A stretch of 14,399 nucleotides of DNA from Endomicrobium sp. (GTDB lineage Bacteria; Elusimicrobiota; Endomicrobiia; Endomicrobiales; Endomicrobiaceae): NCBI GenBank assembly GCA_031264895.1, contig JAISDI010000233.1, positions 1 to 14,399 of the forward strand, given 5' to 3'. The translations under genes were made by a program, and so were the position numbers. Positions 1 to 7,232 of this stretch are shown here, in pieces. The stretch's first letter is position 1, and each line of letters starts with the position of its first letter. The notes under the pieces were generated by a model. It did no database searches. It was not told the DNA's origin and saw only the letters and a list, made by a program, of their open reading frames with translations.

Positions 1-61
1 AATTTGCCTAGCGCTAAAGCAATTAGTAGTTTTAAATCAACCCACTGTATTTGTATTTAAC

Positions 62-96
62 ATGGAACCCCGATTAAAACATTCGGGGATGACAAA
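62..96 (-). repeat. Short palindromic repeat, copy 1 (inverted partner of 111-152)
   Basis: Contains the hairpin CCCCGA (68-73) / TCGGGG (83-88). Read on the minus strand it starts TTTGTCAT, continues with CCCCGAA, closes with ATCGGGG and ends TTCCAT. The same order of blocks occurs on the plus strand at 111-152, so the two stretches are diverged copies of one element in opposite orientation. Short hairpin repeats of this style are common between genes in several bacterial lineages; membership of a named family is not established here. Confidence 0.6.
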
Positions 97-110
97 CTAG
101 CGAAATCATC

Positions 111-152
111 TTTGTCGTCATGCCCGAAATTCGTGATCGGGCATTGTTCCAT
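111..152 (+). repeat. Short palindromic repeat, copy 2
   Basis: Carries an 8-bp stem, ATGCCCGA (120-127) / TCGGGCAT (137-144), with a 9-nt loop. It begins TTTGTC (111-116), the reverse complement of GACAAA (91-96), and ends GTTCCAT (146-152), the reverse complement of ATGGAAC (62-68). Copies 1 and 2 therefore form one composite inverted element of 91 bp around a 14-bp centre (97-110). Compared with copy 1 it has a GTC insertion after TTTGTC and a few extra bases before GTTCCAT. Confidence 0.6.
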
Positions 153-166
153 TTTGTCGTGGTCGT

Positions 167-190
167 AAAAAATCCCCTTCTGTGAAGGGG
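167..190 (-). terminator. Perfect GC-rich hairpin with T-tract on the minus strand
   Basis: CCCCTTC (174-180), loop TGT, GAAGGGG (184-190) is a perfect 7-bp hairpin. On the minus strand it is followed by A and then six Ts (complement of the A-run 167-172), the layout of an intrinsic terminator for leftward transcription. No leftward gene is visible in the window to make use of it. The hairpin and the GC-rich sequence following it on the plus strand (191-210) resemble intergenic repeats seen in many bacteria, so it may simply be part of a repeat. Confidence 0.4.
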
Positions 191-227
191 TGGACGCGGA
201 GCGGACGGGGTAGTCGTTGTTGCCGTG

Positions 228-330
228 GCCGTTCTCGCTAGGGCAAGTGAAATGATGCGTATGCTAAAGTATACATAAAAAAACATATCACATCATGTTG
301 CACGAGGCAACACATCATTAGCGAAGCGGC
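228..330. repeat. Imperfect long inverted repeat with inner hairpin
   Basis: The outer arms 228-240 and 319-330 are near reverse complements: TCGCTA (235-240) pairs with TAGCGA (319-324), and both arms end in GCCG/CGGC after a slight mismatch. Inside is a 6-bp hairpin, TGTTGC (296-301) / GCAACA (307-312). The hexamer CATCAT appears at 291-296, 313-318 and 330-335, and its complement ATGATG at 252-257. No open reading frame with coding character is present, so this is best described as structured non-coding or repeat DNA of unknown role. Confidence 0.4.
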
Positions 331-367
331 ATCATGAGTAAAGCGCATATCATGCCGTTGTCTTTTT
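327..367 (+). terminator. Terminator-like hairpin upstream of uvrA
   Basis: CGGCAT (327-332) pairs with ATGCCG (352-357). The stem can extend past one C-C mismatch by AT/AT. It is followed by TTGTC and a run of five Ts (363-367). The structure ends about 30 nt before the uvrA start codon, so it could end read-through from upstream or sit in a uvrA leader. The loop is rather long and the stem only moderately GC-rich, so function is uncertain. Confidence 0.35.
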
Positions 368-396
368 AATCGCCTGCAAGGGCAAGGGGAAGATAA

Positions 397-3222
397 ATGG
401 ATATAATAAAAATACGCGGAGCAAGGCAGCATAATTTAAAAAATATAGATTTGGATATACCCAGAAATAAGCTTGTGGTCATTACGGGGCTTTCGGGGTC
501 GGGGAAATCTTCATTGGCTTTTGATACTATTTACGCCGAGGGGCAGAGGAGATACGTTGAATCGCTTTCGGCTTATGCAAGACAGTTTTTAGAACTTATG
601 GAAAAACCCGATGTCGATATAATCGAAGGGCTTTCTCCGGCAATTTCCATAGAACAGAGAAACCCTTCTCACAATCCGCGTTCGACTGTGGGAACGGTTA
701 CCGAGATATACGATTATTTGAGGCTTTTATTTGCGCGCGTCGGAGTTCCGCATTGTCCAAAATGTTCGCGAAAAATTCAGCCGCAGTCTTCGCAGCAGAT
801 AATAGACGAAATAATGAAATTGCCGGAAGGTAATATGGCGCACATTTTGTCGCCTTTGATAAAAGGAAGGACAGGAACTTACGAAGAGCTTTTTGCCAGA
901 CTTGCAAAAGCCGGCTATACCAGAGTCAGAGCCGACGGAAAAGTGTATTCTCTTGACGAAAAGATCGTTTTGGACAGATATAAAAAACATACTATTGAAA
1001 TAGTCGTCGACAGGATAAAACTTGATGGATATCCACGCTTGCGCATTGCAGATTCCGTCGAAGTCGCTTTAAAAGAGTCAAAAGGAATGGCAGTTGTATT
1101 GTCCGTAAACAAAGACGGAAAAATAGAAACCGAAACGGTTTTCAGCGAACATTATGCCTGTGCTGAATGCGGAATCAGCATTCCGGAAATCGAGCCGAGA
1201 CTTTTTTCTTTTAACACGCCTTTCGGAGCTTGTCCGGAATGCGGCGGTTTGGGAAATAAAATCGAAATAGACGAAAATCTTATAGTTCCGGACAAAACAC
1301 GTTCTCTTCAGCAGGGCGCAGTTATAGCTTGGGCGGAGCCGGTAACTACCAGAACAAACAGATGGAAAAATTCGTGGGGCGGTTATTACTGGGAACTTTT
1401 AAGTTCTGTGGCAAAAGCAAACAAAATTCCGCTCAATAAACCGTGGAAAGAACTTACCAGAGAGCAGCAGGAAATAATTTTATACGGCTATGACGGAGAG
1501 TTTGAAGGCGTAATAGGGAATATGCAGCGCCGTTACAGTGAAACAGAATCTGATTTTGTTAGAGAAGAAATATTCAATAAATATATGGGCAAAAAGATAT
1601 GTCCTGCATGTAAAGGAAAAAGGCTGAAAAAAGAAGCTTTAGCGGTTTTGATCGATGACAAATCCATAGCCGATATAACGGGAATGTCCGTTGAGAAAGC
1701 TCTGGCTTTTTTCGGTAAAATAAAGTTTGTCAAAAAAGACGAAATAATAAGCAAAAGCATTTTAAAAGAGATAAGGGCGCGCCTTTTGTTCTTGGACAAT
1801 GTCGGTTTGGGTTATCTCAATCTCGACAGGGAAAGCGGAACTCTTTCCGGAGGGGAAGGGCAGAGAATACATCTTGCGACGCAGATAGGTTCGGGGCTTA
1901 CGGGCGTTTTGTACGTTCTTGACGAGCCGTCAATAGGGCTTCATCAAAGAGATAATAACAAGCTTCTTGAAACCTTATTTAAATTGCGCGATTTGGGAAA
2001 TACTTTGATCGTCGTTGAACATGACGAAGATACTATGAGAATGGCCGACCATGTAATAGATTTAGGTCCCGGCGCCGGCGTTCACGGAGGGGCGATAGTA
2101 GCCGAAGGAAACGTAAAAGAAATTATGAAATCCCCGAAATCATTGACGGGACAATATTTGAAAGGAGAACTGGAAATACCGGTTCCGCAAAAAAGAAAGC
2201 AGCCTATAGACAATAAATGGCTTGTAGTTGAGGGAGCGGAACAGTTTAATCTTAAAAAAATAGACGTTCACATTCCGCTTGGATTATTTGTCTGCGTTAC
2301 CGGAGTTTCGGGAAGCGGTAAATCTACTTTAGTTCACGAACTGATCTATAAAAGTCTTGCGCATAAAATTTACGGCGCAAAAGATAAGCCCGGCAAATTT
2401 GCCGACATGCGCGGACTTGAAAACGTAGATAAAGTCGTTATAGTCGACCAATCGCCGATAGGAAGAACCCCGCGTTCTAATCCCGTAACGTATACGGGCG
2501 CATTTTCGATTATAAGGGATTTGTTTGCGCAGATGCCGCAGGCAAAAGCAAGGGGATATATGCCGGGCAGGTTTTCTTTCAATGTAAAAGGCGGCAGATG
2601 CGAAAACTGTCAGGGCGACGGAACTTTGAAAATAGAAATGCAGTTTTTACCTGATATTTACGTCAAATGCGATGTTTGCGGCGGGCGGCGTTTTAATGAA
2701 GAAACTTTGCAGATAAGATATAAAGGCAAAAACATTGACGAAGTTTTAAATATGACCGTTGAAGAAAGCGTAAAATTTTTTGAAAATATTCCTCAGCTTA
2801 AAAGAATTTTATCCACTTTAGACGACGTTGGCTTGGGATATATGAGAATAGGACAGCAGGCCACTACTCTTTCCGGAGGAGAGGCGCAAAGGGTAAAACT
2901 TGCCTCGGAACTTTCAAAAAGAGCGACGGGAAGAACCCTGTACATTCTTGACGAGCCTACAACAGGCCTGCACTTTGCCGATGTCGGAAAACTGCTTGAA
3001 GTTTTACAAAGACTTTCTCATGCGGGAAACACGGTTTTGGTAATAGAACACAATTTAGATGTTATTAAAACGGCGGATTGGATAATAGACTTGGGGCCTG
3101 AAGGCGGCGAACGCGGCGGAAAAGTCATAGCCGAAGGCACGCCCGAAGAAATATCTAAAAATACAAAATCTTTTACGGGACATTATCTAAAAGAGTATTT
3201 AAAAAGACAAAAGTTTAAGTAA
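397..3222 (+). CDS. uvrA: UvrABC excinuclease subunit A (DNA damage recognition ATPase)
   Basis: Damage-recognition subunit of nucleotide excision repair: the UvrA dimer scans DNA with UvrB in the cytoplasm and loads UvrB at bulky lesions. The protein is 941 aa, the normal full length. Two ABC ATPase modules are visible. The first has Walker A GLSGSGKSS at residues 31-39 and signature LSGGEGQR near 483, followed by LDEPS. The second has Walker A GVSGSGKST near 636 and signature LSGGEAQR near 825, followed by LDEPTTGLH. Paired CxxC zinc motifs appear in the first half (CAEC...CPEC) and the second half (CENC at about 735, then CDVC). The start MDIIKIRGARQHNLKNID is typical of the family, and AAGGGGAA about 6 nt upstream of the ATG is a good ribosome-binding site. 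No uvrB or uvrC is adjacent. No disruption is seen. Confidence 0.98.
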   Translation: MDIIKIRGARQHNLKNIDLDIPRNKLVVITGLSGSGKSSLAFDTIYAEGQRRYVESLSAYARQFLELMEKPDVDIIEGLSPAISIEQRNPSHNPRSTVGTVTEIYDYLRLLFARVGVPHCPKCSRKIQPQSSQQIIDEIMKLPEGNMAHILSPLIKGRTGTYEELFARLAKAGYTRVRADGKVYSLDEKIVLDRYKKHTIEIVVDRIKLDGYPRLRIADSVEVALKESKGMAVVLSVNKDGKIETETVFSEHYACAECGISIPEIEPRLFSFNTPFGACPECGGLGNKIEIDENLIVPDKTRSLQQGAVIAWAEPVTTRTNRWKNSWGGYYWELLSSVAKANKIPLNKPWKELTREQQEIILYGYDGEFEGVIGNMQRRYSETESDFVREEIFNKYMGKKICPACKGKRLKKEALAVLIDDKSIADITGMSVEKALAFFGKIKFVKKDEIISKSILKEIRARLLFLDNVGLGYLNLDRESGTLSGGEGQRIHLATQIGSGLTGVLYVLDEPSIGLHQRDNNKLLETLFKLRDLGNTLIVVEHDEDTMRMADHVIDLGPGAGVHGGAIVAEGNVKEIMKSPKSLTGQYLKGELEIPVPQKRKQPIDNKWLVVEGAEQFNLKKIDVHIPLGLFVCVTGVSGSGKSTLVHELIYKSLAHKIYGAKDKPGKFADMRGLENVDKVVIVDQSPIGRTPRSNPVTYTGAFSIIRDLFAQMPQAKARGYMPGRFSFNVKGGRCENCQGDGTLKIEMQFLPDIYVKCDVCGGRRFNEETLQIRYKGKNIDEVLNMTVEESVKFFENIPQLKRILSTLDDVGLGYMRIGQQATTLSGGEAQRVKLASELSKRATGRTLYILDEPTTGLHFADVGKLLEVLQRLSHAGNTVLVIEHNLDVIKTADWIIDLGPEGGERGGKVIAEGTPEEISKNTKSFTGHYLKEYLKRQKFK

Positions 3223-3250
3223 ATACAACGCATTTTTGGTTATTTTGCGA

Positions 3251-3279
3251 TTGACAGTTTGCTTGATAAATAATAAAAT
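3251..3279 (+). promoter_or_regulatory. Sigma70-type promoter for the tol-pal run
   Basis: TTGACA at 3251-3256 is a perfect -35 hexamer. A 17-nt spacer leads to TAAAAT at 3274-3279, five of six matches to the -10 consensus. Transcription would begin around 3286, giving a leader of roughly 48 nt before pal. It is the best promoter match I found in this window and lies in the only sizeable gap between uvrA and the tol genes. Confidence 0.7.
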
Positions 3280-3333
3280 ACACAAGTTATGTAATTATAG
3301 AACATAGCATAAAGATAAATCGGAGGGATTGTT

Positions 3334-3834
3334 ATGAAAAAAGTTTTGCTTTTGGCATTGTTCGGAGTTTTGGTATTTACAGCTGGCTGCGGAGGCAAGA
3401 AAAAAAATATAAATGACGGCGCAATGCCCGGAACGGATATTACCATAACGCCGGATTTTGCCGATGAACCTTCTCTTAGAGGAGATTTAGATAAGGATAT
3501 AAATCTTAAAACGATATATTTTGAGTTTGACAGAAGCGAATTAAGCCCGGACGCATTGAGTACGCTTAAAGAAAACGCGGCATACCTTATAAATAATTCC
3601 GAAGTTAAAATTGTCGTAGAGGGACATTGCGACGACAGAGGAACTGTCGAATACAATTTGGCTTTAGGCCAGCGCAGAGCCGTGAAAGTTAAAGAGTATT
3701 ATACGCAGCTCGGAATAGCTTCAAACAGAATTGCTACGATATCTTACGGCGAAGAAAAGCCTTTAGATACCAGAAGCAATGAAAGCGCGTGGACAAAAAA
3801 CAGAAGAGCCGAATCTAAGGTCATGGTTCAATAA
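3334..3834 (+). CDS. pal: Peptidoglycan-associated lipoprotein Pal
   Basis: Outer-membrane lipoprotein that grips peptidoglycan and is the end partner of the Tol machine during cell constriction. It is 166 aa. The N-terminal signal ends in a lipobox FTAGC with lipidated Cys at residue 19. A short linker leads to an OmpA-like domain from about residue 58, beginning IYFEFDRSELSPDA, with the peptidoglycan-binding segment GHCDDRGTVEYNLALGQRRA (97-116), in which D100 and R115 match the family's diaminopimelate-contacting residues. The C-terminal SYGEEKP...KNRRAE is also typical. GGAGGG (3322-3327) lies 6 nt before the ATG. It is the first gene after the promoter at 3251-3279 and is followed by cpoB after 3 nt. 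In Escherichia coli, pal sits near the end of the operon instead. Confidence 0.96.
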   Translation: MKKVLLLALFGVLVFTAGCGGKKKNINDGAMPGTDITITPDFADEPSLRGDLDKDINLKTIYFEFDRSELSPDALSTLKENAAYLINNSEVKIVVEGHCDDRGTVEYNLALGQRRAVKVKEYYTQLGIASNRIATISYGEEKPLDTRSNESAWTKNRRAESKVMVQ

Positions 3835-3837
3835 TTA

Positions 3838-4530
3838 ATGAAATATTTAGCGGTATTTTCAGTATTATTTGCGTTTACGCTTTCGGCGTGTGTGCCGACA
3901 AGCAATCAAAACGTTACGGATCTGAAGGGCGAAATTGCGCAGCTGCAAATACAGTTTAAAGAGTTGCAGCGCAATCATGCCGATTTATATGCCAAGGCAG
4001 ATACGGAATTTGTTACTCTTGACGTTTTGGCGGCGTCCGTTCAGGATTTGCAGACTAAAGTGTCTGCCCTTACTCAAAAAATACAGGATTTGGAAGCTGC
4101 GTCAAAGAAAAAAAGTAGAGACAGAGACGTTGGCGACGCTATTTTGCCTTCGGAGCTTTATCAAAACGCTTACAGCGATTATTCTATGGGAAAATATGAT
4201 TTAGCTTATAAAGGATTCCAGTCTTTTGTTGACAAATACCCCAATGCAGAACTCGCCCCGCAGGCCGTTTATTTTATGGGCGAGTGTTTTTATTCAAACA
4301 GCAAGTGGCAGTCCGCTCTTGACGAATATCAAAAAGTCGAACAGAAATATCAAAGATCTGAGCAGGTTGCTCCGGCAAGGCTTAAAATTGCTCTTTGTTA
4401 TGAACTTTTAGGCAAAAAAAGTCAGGCTATGAACGTTTTCGGTTCCATAGTTAAAGATTTCCCGCAAAGTTCGGAGGCTTTAACCGCAAAGGAAAAAATC
4501 AGAATATACAATAATGCTCAAAAGAGATGA
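3838..4530 (+). CDS. cpoB: Cell division coordinator CpoB/YbgF-like TPR lipoprotein
   Basis: Periplasmic TPR protein of the Tol-Pal cluster; in E. coli it links Tol function to septal peptidoglycan synthesis. It is 230 aa. The N-terminal signal ends in LSAC, giving a lipidated Cys at residue 18. Next comes a predicted coiled coil (about 23-90, rich in Leu, Gln and Lys heptads), a charged linker, and TPR-type helices from about 105 to 225 with the TolA-binding-type motif YQNAYSDYSMGKYDLAYKGF. The family member in E. coli is a soluble periplasmic protein, so lipid anchoring is a difference. It starts 3 nt after the pal stop with no clear Shine-Dalgarno sequence, suggesting translational coupling. 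Its last 17 nt overlap the next gene. Confidence 0.9.
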   Translation: MKYLAVFSVLFAFTLSACVPTSNQNVTDLKGEIAQLQIQFKELQRNHADLYAKADTEFVTLDVLAASVQDLQTKVSALTQKIQDLEAASKKKSRDRDVGDAILPSELYQNAYSDYSMGKYDLAYKGFQSFVDKYPNAELAPQAVYFMGECFYSNSKWQSALDEYQKVEQKYQRSEQVAPARLKIALCYELLGKKSQAMNVFGSIVKDFPQSSEALTAKEKIRIYNNAQKR

Positions 4531-5236
4531 TTTCTTACCTTATTTGATAATTTCGGTTGTTGTGCATGCCGTTGTGTTGTTTTTTGCTTTCAGCGGCAGA
4601 CCGCAGCAGCTTTTTGTTTCGGCGCCTATAGACGTTACTTTTTATACTCCGGCCCAGAGGCGTTCTGACCCTCCGCCGGTCGAAAAAGCCGAAACAAAGA
4701 CGCCTGAAACGGTAAAGGAAGAGGTCAAAGAAGAACCTAAAACAAAAGAAGACGTTGTGGTTAAGGCAAAAGAAAAACCTCAGCCAAAACCCAAGCCTAA
4801 ACCTAAACCAAAAGCTCCTCCCAAAAAGGAAGAAGAACCAAAAAAGGCTGAAACGCCTCCTCCTCAAAGCCAAAACGTAAATACCGTACAGGCTCCGGGA
4901 GACGTCAGGTACGAAGCAACAGGCGCACAGTTTGACGGGTTGGCTTTTGATACGGCAAATTTCAAATACGCCTATTATACTAATACTATTGTAAGAAAAA
5001 TAAGCAGATTTTGGCAGTGGTCGGAAAGCTACGGCAGACGCAGAGCCGTAGTATATTTTAAAATATTGAGAGACGGCTCAATAACGGACATTTCCGTTAA
5101 AGAATCTTCCGGAGACGAAAGTTTTGACCAAAACGCGCAAAGATCGGTAAAGCTGGCAAGCCCTTTTGCTCCTTTGCCGGACGGATACGGCGGCGATTCT
5201 TTGGGCGTTTACTTTGAGTTCAAATATAGAAATTAA
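4514..5236 (+). CDS. tolA: TolA/TonB-like periplasm-spanning energy transducer
   Basis: Inner-membrane protein expected to carry TolQ-TolR motor force to the outer membrane. It is 240 aa. A single N-terminal membrane segment (about 10-27) contains SVVVHAVV with His18, like the SHLxH-type transmembrane motif by which TolA and TonB contact TolQ/ExbB. Residues 50-120 are a Pro/Lys/Glu-rich extended region including five consecutive Pro-Lys pairs (91-100). Residues about 155-240 form a TonB C-terminal-type domain (VVYFKILRDGSITDISVKES, then FAPLP). The C-terminal domain looks like TonB rather than the classical E. coli TolA domain, and the helical Ala/Lys-rich TolA domain II is absent. The role as TolA rests on the neighbours. 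It overlaps cpoB by 17 nt. Confidence 0.85.
   Translation: MLKRDDFLPYLIISVVVHAVVLFFAFSGRPQQLFVSAPIDVTFYTPAQRRSDPPPVEKAETKTPETVKEEVKEEPKTKEDVVVKAKEKPQPKPKPKPKPKAPPKKEEEPKKAETPPPQSQNVNTVQAPGDVRYEATGAQFDGLAFDTANFKYAYYTNTIVRKISRFWQWSESYGRRRAVVYFKILRDGSITDISVKESSGDESFDQNAQRSVKLASPFAPLPDGYGGDSLGVYFEFKYRN
4784..4813 (+). repeat. Pro-Lys codon tandem repeat inside the tolA-like gene
   Basis: Five consecutive Pro-Lys codon pairs (residues 91-100), written as CCN-AAR hexamers with synonymous variation. They form a stiff, extended and positively charged stretch typical of TonB-type periplasmic spacers. Such short tandem repeats can change length by slippage, but the synonymous differences between units suggest this copy is fairly stable. 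Confidence 0.7.
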
Positions 5237-5248
5237 ATTGATATAAGC

Positions 5249-5253
5249 GGGAG
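5249..5253 (+). promoter_or_regulatory. Ribosome-binding site that decides the tolB start
   Basis: GGGAG lies 7 nt before the TTG at 5261, an ideal distance. It is only 1 nt before the alternative TTG at 5255. The first in-frame ATG (5294) has no such site. This favours TTG 5261 as the tolB start. Confidence 0.6.
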
Positions 5254-5260
5254 TTTGATT

Positions 5261-6571
5261 TTGGATTATTTTATAATTAAATTATCAAAAAAAATGCTTT
5301 TTGCGGCAATGGCTGTTTTTTTGTTTGCCGCAGCGGTTTTTGCGCAGGATGACGTTTATCTTTCGCTGTCTGCTACGGGAAAAAGATCGGACATTGCGGT
5401 AGAATCGTTTACTACGCCTTTCAATACAGCAGACGATATGAAATATGCCCAGCTTTTGAAAGAAGTGATAGAAAACGATTTGGTTTTGTGCAGATATTTT
5501 AACGTTATTACGGGCGATCCGGAAAAGAAAGTTCCTTTTGACATGAGAATGCTTTTTTGGGAGAAAAAAGGCGCTTCCGTTCTTCTTACCGCCGCCGCAA
5601 AGGTAAAAACCGAACAAATTACGCTTGAGGTAAAACTTTACGATGCCGTAAGCAAGGAAATTATCTGGCAGCAGGTGTATAAAAACGAAACCATAAACTA
5701 CAGATGGCTTGCGCATGAGATAAGCGACGAAATAGTGAGAAGGTTCACAGGGGAAAACGGAATAGCGCGGTCAAAAATAGCTTTTATAAATAACAATACC
5801 CGCTTTAAAGAACTTTACGTAATTGATTATGACGGACACAATCTCAGGAGACTCACAAAAGATAATAAACTTAACGTTTTGCCGAGATGGTCGCCTAACG
5901 GAGAACAAATTATTTATACGAGTTATCTCTACAATAATCCGGATCTGTTCGCGCTTAATTTGGTAAAAAACAGAAGAAGCATAATTTCGAAATATCAGGG
6001 TTTAAATGCCGCAGGCTCTTATTCTCCGGACGGAAAAAGAATACTTTTAACTCTTTCGCGCGGCAAATATCCGAATCTTTATTTGATAAGCGAAAGCGGC
6101 GAAATAATTAGAAGAATGACCGACGGCTCATATATTGACACAAGCCCTTCTTTTGCGCCCAACGGGCAGGAAATCGTATTTATTTCCGACAGACCCGGTT
6201 TTCCGCAGCTTTATATAATGAATATTGACGGCGGAAACGTAAGGCGCCTCACGACAAACGATTTTTGCGATTCGCCCGCGTGGTCGCCGAGAGGGGACAA
6301 AATCGTTTTTACCATGAGACAGCAGAAAGGCAATTACGATTTGTTTGTCTACGATTTGCCTACTTCAAAAATTACAAGGCTTACCAGCAACCAAAGAAAT
6401 AATGAAAACCCGACATGGTCGCCCGACGGGAGATTTGTGGCGTTTTCTTCAAGCAGATCCGGACGCAGCGAGATTTACATAATGGCTATCGACGGTTCCG
6501 GCACGAGAAAACTTGCGGAAATTCCGGGTTCTTCGTTTACGCCTTCATGGTCGCCTAATTTAACGTATTAA
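5261..6571 (+). CDS. tolB: Tol-Pal system beta-propeller protein TolB
   Basis: Periplasmic TolB, which binds Pal and is released by TolA. With a TTG start at 5261 it is 436 aa, the usual length. The signal peptide has Lys10-Lys11, a hydrophobic core and cleavage after AVFA (about residue 28). An N-terminal alpha/beta domain (to about residue 165) contains the FDMRMLFWEKKGASVLLTA region. A C-terminal propeller of PD40-type blades follows, with repeated motifs PRWSPNG (about 208), YSPDG (about 254), PSFAPNG (about 296), PAWSPRG (about 339) and PTWSPDG (about 384), each followed by hydrophobic strands and by IYIMAIDGSGTRKL-like turns. The TTG at 5255 would add two residues; the ATG at 5294 would shorten the signal peptide. 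It lies 24 nt after the tolA-like gene and 19 nt before tolQ. Confidence 0.95.
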   Translation: MDYFIIKLSKKMLFAAMAVFLFAAAVFAQDDVYLSLSATGKRSDIAVESFTTPFNTADDMKYAQLLKEVIENDLVLCRYFNVITGDPEKKVPFDMRMLFWEKKGASVLLTAAAKVKTEQITLEVKLYDAVSKEIIWQQVYKNETINYRWLAHEISDEIVRRFTGENGIARSKIAFINNNTRFKELYVIDYDGHNLRRLTKDNKLNVLPRWSPNGEQIIYTSYLYNNPDLFALNLVKNRRSIISKYQGLNAAGSYSPDGKRILLTLSRGKYPNLYLISESGEIIRRMTDGSYIDTSPSFAPNGQEIVFISDRPGFPQLYIMNIDGGNVRRLTTNDFCDSPAWSPRGDKIVFTMRQQKGNYDLFVYDLPTSKITRLTSNQRNNENPTWSPDGRFVAFSSSRSGRSEIYIMAIDGSGTRKLAEIPGSSFTPSWSPNLTY

Positions 6572-6590
6572 AAAATATAAGGGGAAAAAA

Positions 6591-7232
6591 ATGTTTGAAG
6601 GTAAAAGTTTTTTTGAAATCCTACAGCTTGGCGGCTGGACGCTTTATGTTCTTATCTTCGCTTCGATTTTGTCGGTTACCGTGATTCTTTTCAAACTTAT
6701 AGAGTTTTGGGGAAAGTCTAAAACGACAAGAATAGAGTTCGTCTCAAAAATAGTCAAAAGACTCAAAAAAAACGATATGGAAGGCGCTATTGAGATATGC
6801 GATAATACAAATTCCCCGATGTCGTCCATTGCAAAAGCCGGAATTACAGCGCACATCGAGAAAAACAAAAACATCGGCGAAGCAATGGAAAGAGAAATAA
6901 TGATAGAAACCGTAAAGCTTGAAAGGTTTATTACGATTTTGGGAACCATAGGAAGCATAGCCGTGTATATCGGTTTGTTCGGAACGGTTCTGGGAATTAT
7001 AAGAGCTTTTCACGACATATCGCAAGTCGGTTCCGGCGGAATTTCGATCGTTATCGGAGGCGTTTCCGAGTCGCTTATAGCTACGGCAGCCGGACTTTTT
7101 GTCGCAATACCGGCAGTTATAGCTTATAACTTTCTTACAAAACTTATAGATAAATTTGTGGTAAACATGGAATATTGCGCTTCGGCAGTGGAAGATTTTA
7201 TCTTGGGAAAACCGTCCGATGAAGAGAAATAG
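6591..7232 (+). CDS. tolQ: TolQ, proton-channel subunit of the Tol motor (MotA/TolQ/ExbB family)
   Basis: Inner-membrane protein that surrounds the TolR helices and converts proton flow into movement of TolA. It is 213 aa, close to the usual length. Three membrane segments are visible: about 15-38, 115-138 and 152-182, with a cytoplasmic region between the first two. The signature stretches GLFGTVLGII (128-137) and SESLIATAAGLFVAIPAVIA (159-178) carry the two family threonines, Thr132 and Thr165, which line the channel. ExbB is the alternative name, but clustering with tolB and pal favours TolQ. AAGGGG (6579-6584) lies 6 nt before the ATG. The tolR start lies inside its 3' end, a 14-nt overlap. 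Confidence 0.94.
   Translation: MFEGKSFFEILQLGGWTLYVLIFASILSVTVILFKLIEFWGKSKTTRIEFVSKIVKRLKKNDMEGAIEICDNTNSPMSSIAKAGITAHIEKNKNIGEAMEREIMIETVKLERFITILGTIGSIAVYIGLFGTVLGIIRAFHDISQVGSGGISIVIGGVSESLIATAAGLFVAIPAVIAYNFLTKLIDKFVVNMEYCASAVEDFILGKPSDEEK

Noticed and set aside
252..335. Repeated CATCAT motifs considered as a CRISPR-like or iteron array
   Set aside because: Units are only 6 nt, irregularly spaced and partly inverted; there are no constant-length spacers, cas genes or replication gene.
74..432. Minus-strand open frames of 64-70 codons upstream of uvrA
   Set aside because: They run through palindromic repeats, have low-complexity Thr/Pro/Arg-rich or patchy products, no ribosome-binding site and no recognisable family.
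3223..3250. Terminator after uvrA
   Set aside because: CGCA/TGCG around a T-rich loop gives only a 4-bp stem and no trailing T-run.
4535..4873. Minus-strand open frame of 112 codons opposite the tolA-like gene
   Set aside because: Its Phe/Arg-rich product is simply the complement of the Lys/Pro/Glu-rich spacer; no independent coding signal.
5285..5716. Minus-strand open frame of 143 codons opposite tolB
   Set aside because: Basic, aromatic-rich composition typical of an antisense shadow; lies wholly within a well-supported gene.
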